In this document: piece by piece, positions 36,855 through 45,880 of the stretch
How positions within the stretch are numbered: the stretch's first letter is position 1
How the letters are laid out: the number at the start of each line of letters is the position of its first letter
Assembly: GCF_947499265.1 (NCBI RefSeq)
Contig: NZ_CANMNK010000002.1
Coordinates: 248,001-312,000, forward strand
Source of the DNA: an uncultured Roseobacter sp.
GTDB lineage: Bacteria; Pseudomonadota; Alphaproteobacteria; Rhodobacterales; Rhodobacteraceae
Length of the DNA: 64,000 nt
Direction: 5' to 3'
The notes under the pieces: model-generated
Database searches by the model: none
What the model saw: the letters and a program-made list of their open reading frames with translations, nothing else
Told to the model about the DNA's origin: nothing
Program-made: the position numbers and the translations under genes

Positions 36855-37775
36855 GTGGGTCAGTCGAGCAGGACACCCCAGCGTGTGGCGGTATTAATGG
36901 GCGGCCCTTCGGCTGAGCGCGAAGTGTCTCTGTCGAGCGGGCAAGCCTGTGCAGCCGCCCTGCGGGGAGAAGGATTTGAAGTGATCGAGGTCGATGCAGG
37001 CCGCGATCTCTGCACGGTTCTCGACGATATTTCACCGGATGCGATCCTGAATTGCCTGCATGGGCGGTGGGGTGAGGATGGTTGTGTGCAGGGCCTGCTG
37101 GAATGGATGGGGATGCCCTATTCGCATTCCGGCGTATTGTCCTCCGCGCTGGCCCTGGACAAACAACGCAGCAAGGATGCGTTTGTTGCTGCAGGGCTGC
37201 CCATTGTCGACAGTGTGATTGTCCCTGCCGAGGACGTGCGCAAGCGGCATGTGATGCCGCCGCCCTATGTGGTCAAGCCCAACAACGAAGGGTCTTCGGT
37301 TGGGGTCTATCTGGTGCATGAGGCCAGCAACGGGCCACCGCAGCTCTCCGATGACATGCCTAAGGACGTCATGGTGGAGGCCTTTGCGCCGGGCCGCGAG
37401 TTGACCACCACTGTGATCGGGGATCGTGCACTGACCGTGACCGATATCCTGACGGACGGTTGGTACGACTATGATGCAAAATACAAACCGGGCGGCTCGC
37501 GCCACGTCGTGCCCGCTGATGTGCCGTCGGAGATCTTCGATCTGTGTATGGATTACGCGTTGCGGGCGCATAAAGCTTTGGCTTGTCGCGGTGTCAGTCG
37601 TACCGATTTTCGCTGGGATGAAAGCAAGGGTGCTGACGGGTTGATCCTGCTCGAAACCAACACTCAGCCCGGCATGACCCCGACCTCGCTGACGCCGGAG
37701 CAGGCGCAGGCCTGCGGCATGACATTTGGTCAGCTCTGCGCCTGGATGGTGGAGGATGCCTCATGCGATCGCTGA
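36855..37775 (+). CDS. ddl: D-alanine:D-alanine ligase
   Basis: An ATP-grasp enzyme making D-Ala-D-Ala for MurF. 306 residues: VLMGGPSAEREVSL at the N-terminus, HGRWGEDG.VQG, the VVKPNNEGSSVGV ATP-binding block, FAPGRELTTTVIG, and LLETNTQPGMT with metal ligands. The start is GTG 36855 with GAGG upstream. It overlaps ftsQ by 13 bases, placing ddl, ftsQ and ftsA in one unit behind the CtrA-type box. Confidence 0.95.
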   Translation: MGQSSRTPQRVAVLMGGPSAEREVSLSSGQACAAALRGEGFEVIEVDAGRDLCTVLDDISPDAILNCLHGRWGEDGCVQGLLEWMGMPYSHSGVLSSALALDKQRSKDAFVAAGLPIVDSVIVPAEDVRKRHVMPPPYVVKPNNEGSSVGVYLVHEASNGPPQLSDDMPKDVMVEAFAPGRELTTTVIGDRALTVTDILTDGWYDYDAKYKPGGSRHVVPADVPSEIFDLCMDYALRAHKALACRGVSRTDFRWDESKGADGLILLETNTQPGMTPTSLTPEQAQACGMTFGQLCAWMVEDASCDR

Positions 37776-38638
37776 TGTCCCGCAGGCCCGCTGCAAGCGA
37801 CCCGGCACCGTCGCGGTGGGCTTGGCGCATGCAGCGGTTGATGCTGACGCCTGCGTTCTTGCTGATGCTGCGCGCGGGCGTGCCCATGGCGCTGACCTTT
37901 CTGGCGGGGGCCTGGTACCTGTCGGACGACGGGCGGCGACAAGCCATTCACGACACTGTCGCCGAGACACGTGCCAGTTTCGAGACACGCCCGGAGTTCA
38001 TGGTCCAGCTGATGGCCATCGATGGCGGTGACGACGCGCTGGCCGAAGACATCCGCGAAGTGGTGCCGCTCAATTTCCCGGTCAGCTCCTTTGACCTCGA
38101 TCTCGTCGAAATCCGGAAGACAATCGCAGCGCTTGCACCGGTGAAAACAGTGGGGGTTCGCATCCGTCCGGGCGGTATCCTGCAGGTTGACGTCACCCCA
38201 CGCAGACCCGTTGCAATCTGGCGCGGACGCAAAGGGCTGATCCTGGTGGATATCACCGGCACGCATCTGGGGACGCTGCCCAAACGCATGGACCGCCCCG
38301 ATTTGATGGTGATCGCTGGCGAAGGGGCCGAAGCGCAGGTCAAGGAAGCGTTGAGCCTTTACCGGGCCGCGGCCCCCTTGGGCGGGCGGCTGCGTGGCAT
38401 TGTCCGGATGGGCGCGCGGCGCTGGGACGTCGTGTTGGATCGGGGTCAACGCATCCTGCTGCCCGAAACCGATGCTGTGGAAGCGCTGGAGCGGGTGATT
38501 GCGCTGGATGGGGCACAGGACATTCTGGCGCGCGACGTGGTGCGGGTCGATTTGCGGCTGGGCACGCGACCGACCGTACAGATGAGCGAACAGGCCACGG
38601 CATTGTGGTGGGACATAAAACAGTTTTCGGGGCAATAG
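37763..38638 (+). CDS. ftsQ: Cell division protein FtsQ
   Basis: A bitopic division protein that connects early FtsZ-ring proteins with FtsB/FtsL. 291 residues: basic cytoplasmic N-terminus, one membrane helix at about 30-50, then a POTRA domain and the FtsQ beta domain (VGVRIRPGGILQVDV, WRGRKGLILVD, WDVVLDRGQRILLPE, RVDLRLGTRPTV). It is identified by family blocks and position before ftsA. Confidence 0.93.
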   Translation: MRSLMSRRPAASDPAPSRWAWRMQRLMLTPAFLLMLRAGVPMALTFLAGAWYLSDDGRRQAIHDTVAETRASFETRPEFMVQLMAIDGGDDALAEDIREVVPLNFPVSSFDLDLVEIRKTIAALAPVKTVGVRIRPGGILQVDVTPRRPVAIWRGRKGLILVDITGTHLGTLPKRMDRPDLMVIAGEGAEAQVKEALSLYRAAAPLGGRLRGIVRMGARRWDVVLDRGQRILLPETDAVEALERVIALDGAQDILARDVVRVDLRLGTRPTVQMSEQATALWWDIKQFSGQ

Positions 38639-38643
38639 AAACA

Positions 38644-39975
38644 ATGGATTTATACGACAGCCAGCGCCAGATGCGGAACATGCGCAAGGCGGCCATGCAA
38701 CGCGGCGTGGTGGCCATTCTGGATGTGGGCAGCTCCAAGATTTCCTGTCTGGTGCTGCGGTTCGATGGCACCGGCGATCTCGGGGATGAGGGCGAAATCG
38801 GATCCCTGGCCGGGCAGTCCGGGTTTCGGGTCATCGGCGCGGCCACGACGCGGTCCCGCGGGGTCCGGTTCGGCGAGATCTGCGCCATGCAGGAAACCGA
38901 ACGCGCCATTCGCACCGCCCTTCAGGGCGCTCAGAAAATGGCTGGTATCCGTGTTGATCATGTCATTGCCTGTTTCGCCGGGGCCGAGCCGCGGTCCTAC
39001 GGTCTGGATGCGCAGATCGCGCTAGAAGGGCAGGCGGTCGATGAACAGGATGTGGCGCGCGTGCTGGCGGCCTGCGATGTGCCGGATTACGGACCGGGCC
39101 GCGAAGTGCTGCACGCGCAGCCGGTGAATTTCGCCATCGACCACCGCTCCGGTCTCAGCGATCCGCGCGGGCAGTTGGGCAATGCGCTCTCGGTGGACAT
39201 GCACATGCTGACCATCGACGGCGCGGCGGTGCAGCATCTGGCGCATTGCATCAAACGCTGTGATCTGGAGCTCGCGGGCATTGCCTCATCGGCCTATGTC
39301 AGTGGCATTTCCGCGCTTGTGGAGGATGAGCAGGAATTGGGCGCAGCCTGTATCGATCTCGGCGGCGGGTCCACGGGCGTGTCGATCTTCATCAAGAAAC
39401 ACATGATCTACGCCGATACCGTACGCATGGGCGGCGACCATGTGTCCGGGGATATTTCCATGGGGCTGCAGGTGCCGATGGCGATGGCCGAGCGGATCAA
39501 GACCATGCACGGCGGGGTGCATGCCACCGGAATGGACGACCGGGAGATGATCGAGATCGGCGGCGACACCGGCGATTTTGAGCACGACCGCCGGACGGCC
39601 AGCCGCGCCGAAGTGATCGGGATCATGCGGCCCAGGGTCGAGGAAATTCTGGAGGAGGTGCGGGCGCGTCTGGATGCGGCTGGTTTCGACCACTTGCCCA
39701 GCCAGCAGATCGTTCTGACCGGCGGCGGCAGCCAGATCCCGGGGCTTGATGGTTTGGCCAGCAAAATTCTCGGACAACAGGTGCGGTTGGGGCGCCCCCT
39801 GCGGGTACATGGGTTGCCGCAGGCGGCAACTGGTCCAGGATTTGCATCCGTGGTTGGGCTCACGCTCTTTGCGGCGCATCCGCAGGACGAATGGTGGGAT
39901 TTCGATATTCCGGCTGAGCGTTACCCGAACCGGTCGCTGAAACGCGCCGTCCGCTGGTTTCGCGATAACTGGTAA
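38644..39975 (+). CDS. ftsA: Cell division protein FtsA
   Basis: An actin-like ATPase that tethers FtsZ to the membrane. 443 residues with the phosphate loop VAILDVGSSKISCLV, the 1C-domain region, IDLGGGSTGVSIF, and the adenosine block TGGGSQIPGLDGLA. The C-terminus ends in the amphipathic, basic RSLKRAVRWFRDNW, the expected membrane-targeting helix. ATG 38644 is preferred to an in-frame start at 38605 that would overlap ftsQ. Confidence 0.96.
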   Translation: MDLYDSQRQMRNMRKAAMQRGVVAILDVGSSKISCLVLRFDGTGDLGDEGEIGSLAGQSGFRVIGAATTRSRGVRFGEICAMQETERAIRTALQGAQKMAGIRVDHVIACFAGAEPRSYGLDAQIALEGQAVDEQDVARVLAACDVPDYGPGREVLHAQPVNFAIDHRSGLSDPRGQLGNALSVDMHMLTIDGAAVQHLAHCIKRCDLELAGIASSAYVSGISALVEDEQELGAACIDLGGGSTGVSIFIKKHMIYADTVRMGGDHVSGDISMGLQVPMAMAERIKTMHGGVHATGMDDREMIEIGGDTGDFEHDRRTASRAEVIGIMRPRVEEILEEVRARLDAAGFDHLPSQQIVLTGGGSQIPGLDGLASKILGQQVRLGRPLRVHGLPQAATGPGFASVVGLTLFAAHPQDEWWDFDIPAERYPNRSLKRAVRWFRDNW

Positions 39976-40335
39976 GACTTTAGCGAATCACGATGACGCG
40001 TCGCGTGCGTTGTGATACGATTCCACTAAGGCCCATAAGAGGCCCGAGGCGACCGAGCAGTCGTCCTGAAATTGCTGACCACGACGCGCTAGCGCGGATC
40101 AGATGCCCTGCATCTGGCCGAATCCCCTGCGCGTTTTCTAGCGTCTTGATGCGCGATTTGCGCAACATCTTGCCAAAGAACACTCCCTGAAGCGGAGTGA
40201 GGCCGGATTTGGGCCATATTTTGTGGCGAAAATGCGTTTTTTGCGTGACGCTGCGGCGCTCAAAGGGTAGTGTCAAGCCGGAATAGGCACAAAAACACCC
40301 GCGAATGCGGGGCAGCAGCACAGGCGGATTTTACC
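39976..40335. other. Spacer between ftsA and ftsZ
   Basis: About 360 bases, unusually long within this packed cluster. It has GANTC sites at 39985-39989, 40019-40023 and 40120-40124. A minus-strand frame of 113 codons shows no protein-like features. The spacer most likely holds an ftsZ promoter. Confidence 0.5.
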
Positions 40336-41970
40336 ATGACCCTTACTCTTTCCATGCCCGGACAGGCAGATCTCAGACCTCGTATCACCGTGTTCGGCGT
40401 TGGTGGTGCCGGTGGGAATGCGGTCAACAACATGATCGAGAAGGAGCTCGACGGCGTAGAGTTCGTCGTGGCCAATACCGACGCGCAAGCGCTGCAGCAG
40501 GCGAAATCGGACAACCGGGTGCAACTGGGCATCAAGGTCACCGAAGGTCTGGGCGCGGGCGCCCGCGCGACGGTTGGGGCCGCCGCCGCTGAGGAAAGCA
40601 TTGAACAGATCGTCGACCATCTGGCCGGCGCGCATATGTGTTTCATCACCGCAGGTATGGGCGGCGGCACCGGCACCGGGGCCGCACCGATCATCGCGCA
40701 GGCTGCGCGCGAGCTGGGTGTGCTGACCGTTGGTGTCGTGACCAAACCCTTCCAGTTTGAAGGCGCCAAGCGGATGCGTCAGGCCGAAGACGGCGTTGAG
40801 GCGCTGCAAAAAGTTGTCGACACGCTGATCATTATTCCAAACCAGAACCTGTTCCGTCTGGCCAATGAAAAAACCACCTTCACCGAAGCCTTCTCCATGG
40901 CGGATGACGTGCTTTATCAGGGTGTTAAGGGGGTGACCGACCTGATGGTCCGTCCGGGCCTGATCAACCTCGACTTTGCCGATGTGCGCGCCGTGATGGA
41001 CGAAATGGGCAAGGCAATGATGGGCACGGGGGAAGATGACGGCGAAGATCGCGCCATCCAGGCCGCCGAGAAGGCCATCGCCAACCCGCTGCTGGACGAG
41101 ATCAGCCTGCGTGGCGCCAAAGGTGTCCTCATCAACATCACCGGCGGTCATGACCTGACCCTGTTTGAACTGGACGAGGCGGCAAACCGCATTCGTGAGG
41201 AAGTGGACCCAGAGGCCAACATCATCGTGGGTTCCACGCTGGATACGGATATGGGGGGCCTGATGCGCGTCAGCGTCGTGGCCACAGGCATCGACGCGAC
41301 GGATGTGAACACCGAAATGCCCGTACCGCGCCGCTCTTTGTCCCAGCCGCTCAAGCCTGCAGAGGTTGTTGAGGAAGAAACGCCAGCACCGGCAGTGGCC
41401 GCCGTGGCCACGATGCCTGAACCTCAGGAAAGCGTGGTCGCCGAAGCAGCGGAAGAGCCCTCGCTCTTTGAATCGCTGGACGTGCACCAGGCCGCTCCCG
41501 AGGATACGCGCGACGATGTTTTTGCACATGACACACCCGCGCAGGATGACGACGATCTGCCGCCCCCGGCCTATCAGCCGCAGGTTGCCGCCTTTGAACC
41601 CAGCCGTGTTGACACGGATGTCGAGCCCGAAAGCTTTGTCGCACCCCGTGCGCCGACCCCCGGAACACCATCGCCAGAAGCCATGGCGCGGTTGCGGGCG
41701 GCTGCGCAAAAAGCAGCGCCACAGCAGTCCGCCCCACGGGAGGTCGCTGAACCTCGCGATGCGGCACAGGGTGATCGCCCCCGCTTCGGGATCAATTCCC
41801 TGATCAACCGGATGACCGGACATGCTGAAGGCGGCGCACAGCCTGCGCCGCGCCAGCAACCCCCTGTGCAACAGCGCGCGCATGAACCTGCGCCAATGCC
41901 CCAGGAACAGGCGGATCCGGATCAGGAGCGGATCGAAATTCCCGCGTTTTTGCGGCGTCAGGCGAACTAA
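40336..41970 (+). CDS. ftsZ: Cell division protein FtsZ
   Basis: The tubulin-like GTPase that forms the division ring. 544 residues, long because of an alphaproteobacterial linker. The GTPase domain occupies about 14-330 with [13 protein letters not shown] and the tubulin signature GGGTGTG at 109-115. An acidic, proline/alanine-rich linker (about 335-520) follows, and the conserved C-terminal peptide [10 protein letters not shown] binds FtsA and partners. ATG 40336 gives the canonical start MTLTLSMP; a frame from 40270 adds 22 non-conserved residues. It is followed by a strong terminator. Confidence 0.97.
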   Translation: MTLTLSMPGQADLRPRITVFGVGGAGGNAVNNMIEKELDGVEFVVANTDAQALQQAKSDNRVQLGIKVTEGLGAGARATVGAAAAEESIEQIVDHLAGAHMCFITAGMGGGTGTGAAPIIAQAARELGVLTVGVVTKPFQFEGAKRMRQAEDGVEALQKVVDTLIIIPNQNLFRLANEKTTFTEAFSMADDVLYQGVKGVTDLMVRPGLINLDFADVRAVMDEMGKAMMGTGEDDGEDRAIQAAEKAIANPLLDEISLRGAKGVLINITGGHDLTLFELDEAANRIREEVDPEANIIVGSTLDTDMGGLMRVSVVATGIDATDVNTEMPVPRRSLSQPLKPAEVVEEETPAPAVAAVATMPEPQESVVAEAAEEPSLFESLDVHQAAPEDTRDDVFAHDTPAQDDDDLPPPAYQPQVAAFEPSRVDTDVEPESFVAPRAPTPGTPSPEAMARLRAAAQKAAPQQSAPREVAEPRDAAQGDRPRFGINSLINRMTGHAEGGAQPAPRQQPPVQQRAHEPAPMPQEQADPDQERIEIPAFLRRQAN

Positions 41971-41993
41971 ATACTTCACGAAATTCGAAGAAG

Positions 41994-42019
41994 GAGCCGC
42001 AGAGATGCGGCTCTTTTTT
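41994..42019 (+). terminator. Rho-independent terminator after ftsZ
   Basis: An 8-bp perfect stem GAGCCGCA/TGCGGCTC with a GAGA tetraloop, directly followed by six T residues. It closes the dcw cluster and separates it from lpxC. Confidence 0.9.
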
Positions 42020-42176
42020 ATTTAAAAACAGTAATTTAGGGCGTGGCAGGCGTCTTTGTGCTCAAATGTAACAGATGTGTTTCAGTCGGTTGCAAAGATT
42101 GAGTTGAGGCTGGAGCGATCAACCCATAGTTACCATTGCAACCGGGCCAAAGGGCTCGAAGAATGTGGGGCAACCA

Positions 42177-43100
42177 GTGCAGACGACGATCAAATCACCG
42201 ATCAGCTTTTCCGGCTGTGGTCTTCATACAGGCCACAAAGCCACCGTGACGATCCGTCCGGCGGGTGCCGAACATGGCATCTGGTTCTCGCGCACGGATA
42301 TTGCCGTCGGTGATCGCCTGATCCCCGCGCGCTGGGATGCCGTTCTGCGGTCGCCCCTCTGCACAAAAATCGAAAATGGTGCTGGCCTTCAGGTGTCCAC
42401 CGTTGAGCATATCATGGCGGCGCTGGCCGGCTGTGGCGTGCACAACGCGCTGGTTGAAATCGACGGTCCGGAAGTGCCGATCCTGGATGGATCTGCGGTC
42501 CCATTCGTGCGCGGTATCATGCAACGCGGACTGCGGAAGCTCGCAGCACCCGTGCGCGCCTTTGAGGTGTTGAAAACCGTAACGGTCACCGATGGGCTTG
42601 CATCTGCAACGCTGGCCCCGGCGGACACGCTGCGGATCGATTTCGAGATTGATTTTGACGACCTGGCGATCGGCCATCAGAAGAAGTCGCTGGTGATGAA
42701 CAACGGCAGCTTTGCGCGCGAGCTGTGCGACAGCCGTACCTTCTGCCGTCAGGCGGATGTGGATGCGATGCGCGCGAACGGCTTGGCCCTGGGCGGCACA
42801 CCTGGTGAGAACGCAGTTGTTTTTGACGGTGAGCGGGTCCTGAGCCCCGGCGGTCTGCGCCACAGCGACGAGCCCGTGCGTCACAAGATGCTGGACGCGC
42901 TGGGTGACCTGGCGCTTGCCGGGGCGCCGTTGATCGGACATTACACCGGCGTGCGGGCCGGGCACTCCCTGACCAACACGCTTTTGCGCAGCCTCTTTGC
43001 AACGCCGGATGCGGTGCGCATGGTGGTCTGTGATCAAAGCACGGCATCGCGGCTGCCGGGCTACGGCCTCGTCTGGGACGAGATCCCCGCGGTCGCATAA
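42177..43100 (+). CDS. lpxC: UDP-3-O-acyl-N-acetylglucosamine deacetylase LpxC
   Basis: The zinc enzyme of the committed step of lipid A synthesis. About 307 residues. Features are QTTIKSPISFSGCGLHTG at the N-terminus, VEHIMAALAGCGVHNA with the first zinc histidine, EVPILDGSA, and DEPVRHKMLDALGDLAL with the histidine/aspartate zinc ligands. GTG 42177 fits the usual family start; GTG 42165 is an alternative. It commonly follows ftsZ in Gram-negative dcw regions. Confidence 0.95.
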   Translation: MQTTIKSPISFSGCGLHTGHKATVTIRPAGAEHGIWFSRTDIAVGDRLIPARWDAVLRSPLCTKIENGAGLQVSTVEHIMAALAGCGVHNALVEIDGPEVPILDGSAVPFVRGIMQRGLRKLAAPVRAFEVLKTVTVTDGLASATLAPADTLRIDFEIDFDDLAIGHQKKSLVMNNGSFARELCDSRTFCRQADVDAMRANGLALGGTPGENAVVFDGERVLSPGGLRHSDEPVRHKMLDALGDLALAGAPLIGHYTGVRAGHSLTNTLLRSLFATPDAVRMVVCDQSTASRLPGYGLVWDEIPAVA

Positions 43101-43269
43101 GGTCATGTCGCGGCTTGGCGGCAAGAGGCCTCTCATTTTCCCAAGCTTTCTCACCCTCGCGTTCACAAAGGATGCAATGGGCGTTTTGCATGGGAAATTT
43201 CTATGCTAGGACCTCTGAGAGTTGACGTGAAATGCAGCTCACAGGGGTACGGAGCAAAGGTGGCAAAGC

Positions 43270-44139
43270 ATGAGTAGGCTTGGGTCGCGCCAGCGGTGGG
43301 TAGCTGCGGTGTTGGTATCAACAACATTGGTGGCGTGTGGTGACGGGAATCCCGGGCGCACCACAGGTAATTTCTTTAACCCACAGGAAATTCCGCTTGA
43401 AACCTATTCTCCGGAACAGATTTTCGAGCGGGGTGAGTTCGAGCTCACCCGGAGCCGACCCGATGACGCGGCATTCTATTTCGCCGAGATCGAGCGGCTT
43501 TATCCCTATTCCGATTGGGCGCGCCGGGCGCTGATCATGCAGGCGTTTTCCTACCACCGCGACCAGGACTACCCCAATAGCCGGTCGGCGGCGCAGCGGT
43601 TCATTGATTTCTACCCCGATGATGAAGATGCCGCCTACGCCCAGTATCTTCTGGCGCTGAGCTATTACGATCAGATCGATGAGGTCGGTCGCGATCAGGG
43701 TCTGACATTCCAGGCGTTGCAAGCGCTGCGCGAAGTGATCGAACGCTATCCGGACAGCGACTATGCACGCTCCGCCATTTTGAAATTTGATCTCGCCTTT
43801 GACCACCTGGCGGGCAAGGAAATGGAGATCGGACGCTACTATCTGCGCCGCGATCATTACACCGCTGCGATCAACCGTTTCCGCGTCGTGGTCGAGGATT
43901 TCCAGACCACGTCGCACACCCCGGAAGCGCTGCACCGTCTGGTTGAAGCTTATCTGTCACTCGGTCTGACCGATGAGGCGCGGACCGCCGGGGCGATCCT
44001 CGGCTTCAACTACCGATCCACCGATTGGTACGAGGACAGTTTTGCGCTGCTGACCGGGCAGGGGCTCACGCTTGAGGCCGCTGGCGATGGTTGGTTGCGT
44101 CAGGTTTACCGCCAAACTGTCAGGGGCGATTGGCTCTGA
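43270..44139 (+). CDS. bamD: Outer-membrane assembly lipoprotein BamD
   Basis: A lipoprotein of the BAM complex that inserts outer-membrane beta-barrels. 289 residues with a signal peptide ending in the lipobox LVAC-G (lipidated cysteine at about 23). TPR repeats include the family motif FERGEFELTRSRPDDAAFYFAEIERLYPYS. The final part is divergent. Neighbours lpxC and recN match the usual alphaproteobacterial order. Confidence 0.93.
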   Translation: MSRLGSRQRWVAAVLVSTTLVACGDGNPGRTTGNFFNPQEIPLETYSPEQIFERGEFELTRSRPDDAAFYFAEIERLYPYSDWARRALIMQAFSYHRDQDYPNSRSAAQRFIDFYPDDEDAAYAQYLLALSYYDQIDEVGRDQGLTFQALQALREVIERYPDSDYARSAILKFDLAFDHLAGKEMEIGRYYLRRDHYTAAINRFRVVVEDFQTTSHTPEALHRLVEAYLSLGLTDEARTAGAILGFNYRSTDWYEDSFALLTGQGLTLEAAGDGWLRQVYRQTVRGDWL

Positions 44140-44165
44140 CCCGGCGGGGATAACGGAAAAGGCCA

Positions 44166-45815
44166 ATGCTGCGCGGGCTCGATATCTCCGACATGCTCAT
44201 CATCGACCGGTTGGAACTCAGCTTCCAGCCGGGGTTGAATGTGCTGACGGGCGAGACCGGCGCGGGCAAATCCATCTTGTTGGACTCTTTGGGGTTTGTG
44301 CTCGGCTGGCGCGGTCGCGCGGACCTTGTACGCCAGGGCGCGGCGCAGGGCGAGGTCACCGCGTGGTTTGATCTGGTCGAGGGGCATCCGGCCCATGCCA
44401 TTCTGAGCGAGGCGGGGCTGCCGGGGGGGGATGAGTTGATCCTGCGCCGCATCAACACGGTTGATGGCCGGAAAACCGCCTGGATCAACGACCGGCGGTG
44501 TTCCGGAGAGGTGCTGCGGCGGCTGTCGGAAACGCTGGTGGAACTGCATGGCCAACATGATGACCGCGGGCTGCTTAACCCGCGCGGACACCGGCTGATC
44601 CTGGATGACTTCGCCGGGCTGGACAAAGCCAAGGCAAAGTGCCGCGCCGCTTGGACCGAAAAAGGCAAGGCCGCCAAGGCATTGGCCGCGGCGGAGGCGG
44701 CAATGGCGATGATCCGGGAGGAGGAGGACTTCCTGCGCCACGCGGTTGCCGAACTGGATGCGCTGAGCCCGGAACCCGGCGAAGAGGCCACATTGGATAC
44801 GCAGCGCCGGGCGATGCAAAACGCCGAGAAAATCCGCAGCGATGTGGTGCGTGCGCATGAAATACTGAGCGGGCAGGGCGCCGAAGCGGCGCTCAGTGAC
44901 GCGCTGCGCTGGCTCGATGGCGCAGCTGAACAGGCGGAGGGGGCGCTCGAAGCGCCCATGGCCGCGCTGTCACGGGCGCTTGTCGAGCTGGATGATGCGA
45001 CGGCGGGCATTTCCGCGGCGATCGAGGGGTTGTCGTTCAACCCCATAGAGTTGGAAGATACCGAAGAACGCCTCTTTGCCATCCGCGCCCTGGCGCGCAA
45101 ACATGAGGTGCTGGCAGACGATCTTGCCGCTTTTGCCGATACCCTGCGCGGCAAATTGGCGGCCCTCGACGCCGGGGATGCGGATCTAGCGCAATTGGGC
45201 CGGGATCTGGCGGCGGCAGAAGCCGCCTATGACGCCGAGGCGGCACACTTGACCAGCGCACGCCAAAAAGCAGCCAAAGCACTGGACGAGGCTGTCACCG
45301 CAGAACTCGCGCCGCTCAAGATGGAGCGCGCGGTTTTTGAGACGCAAATCACCGCGGATGCACCCGGCCCGGAAGGCGCCGATGCCGTGGCCTTCACCGT
45401 GGCGACAAACCCCGGCGCGCCCTCGGGACCTCTGAACAAGATCGCCTCCGGTGGCGAACTGAGCAGATTTTTACTGGCGCTGAAGGTTTGTTTGACCAAG
45501 GGGCAAAGCGGGCTGACCATGATCTTTGATGAAATCGACCGCGGCGTAGGCGGCGCGACCGCAGATGCGGTGGGGCGCCGCTTGGCGACGCTGGCCAGTG
45601 ACGGGCAGGTTCTGGTGGTGACGCATTCGCCGCAGGTGGCCGCCCTGGGCGCGCATCACTGGCGCGTGGAAAAACGCGTGGCCGCCGGCATGACGACCTC
45701 CACCGTGACGCCCCTGCCGACACCGGAGCGGGTGGATGAGATCGCGCGCATGCTCTCGGGGGACACGATTACAGAAGAGGCGCGGGGTGCTGCGCGCGCG
45801 CTTCTGGCCGGGTAG
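44166..45815 (+). CDS. recN: DNA repair protein RecN
   Basis: An SMC-like ATPase in recombinational repair of double-strand breaks. 549 residues: Walker A GETGAGKS at 29-36, two coiled-coil arms (about 155-215 and 285-370), and the ABC signature region KIASGGELSRFLLALK. Walker B follows with LTMIFDEIDRGVGG, then VVTHSPQVAALG. It begins 26 bases after bamD. Confidence 0.96.
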   Translation: MLRGLDISDMLIIDRLELSFQPGLNVLTGETGAGKSILLDSLGFVLGWRGRADLVRQGAAQGEVTAWFDLVEGHPAHAILSEAGLPGGDELILRRINTVDGRKTAWINDRRCSGEVLRRLSETLVELHGQHDDRGLLNPRGHRLILDDFAGLDKAKAKCRAAWTEKGKAAKALAAAEAAMAMIREEEDFLRHAVAELDALSPEPGEEATLDTQRRAMQNAEKIRSDVVRAHEILSGQGAEAALSDALRWLDGAAEQAEGALEAPMAALSRALVELDDATAGISAAIEGLSFNPIELEDTEERLFAIRALARKHEVLADDLAAFADTLRGKLAALDAGDADLAQLGRDLAAAEAAYDAEAAHLTSARQKAAKALDEAVTAELAPLKMERAVFETQITADAPGPEGADAVAFTVATNPGAPSGPLNKIASGGELSRFLLALKVCLTKGQSGLTMIFDEIDRGVGGATADAVGRRLATLASDGQVLVVTHSPQVAALGAHHWRVEKRVAAGMTTSTVTPLPTPERVDEIARMLSGDTITEEARGAARALLAG

Positions 45816-45880
45816 GACCACCAAGGGGCTTTCCACACATCACCGGGTGGCCTAGACAGGAAGCAGCCAGAGTAAAGTTG

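Noticed and set aside
39980-40321. 113-codon minus-strand frame between ftsA and ftsZ
   Set aside because: Low-complexity, basic sequence without motifs; the interval is better explained as an ftsZ promoter region.
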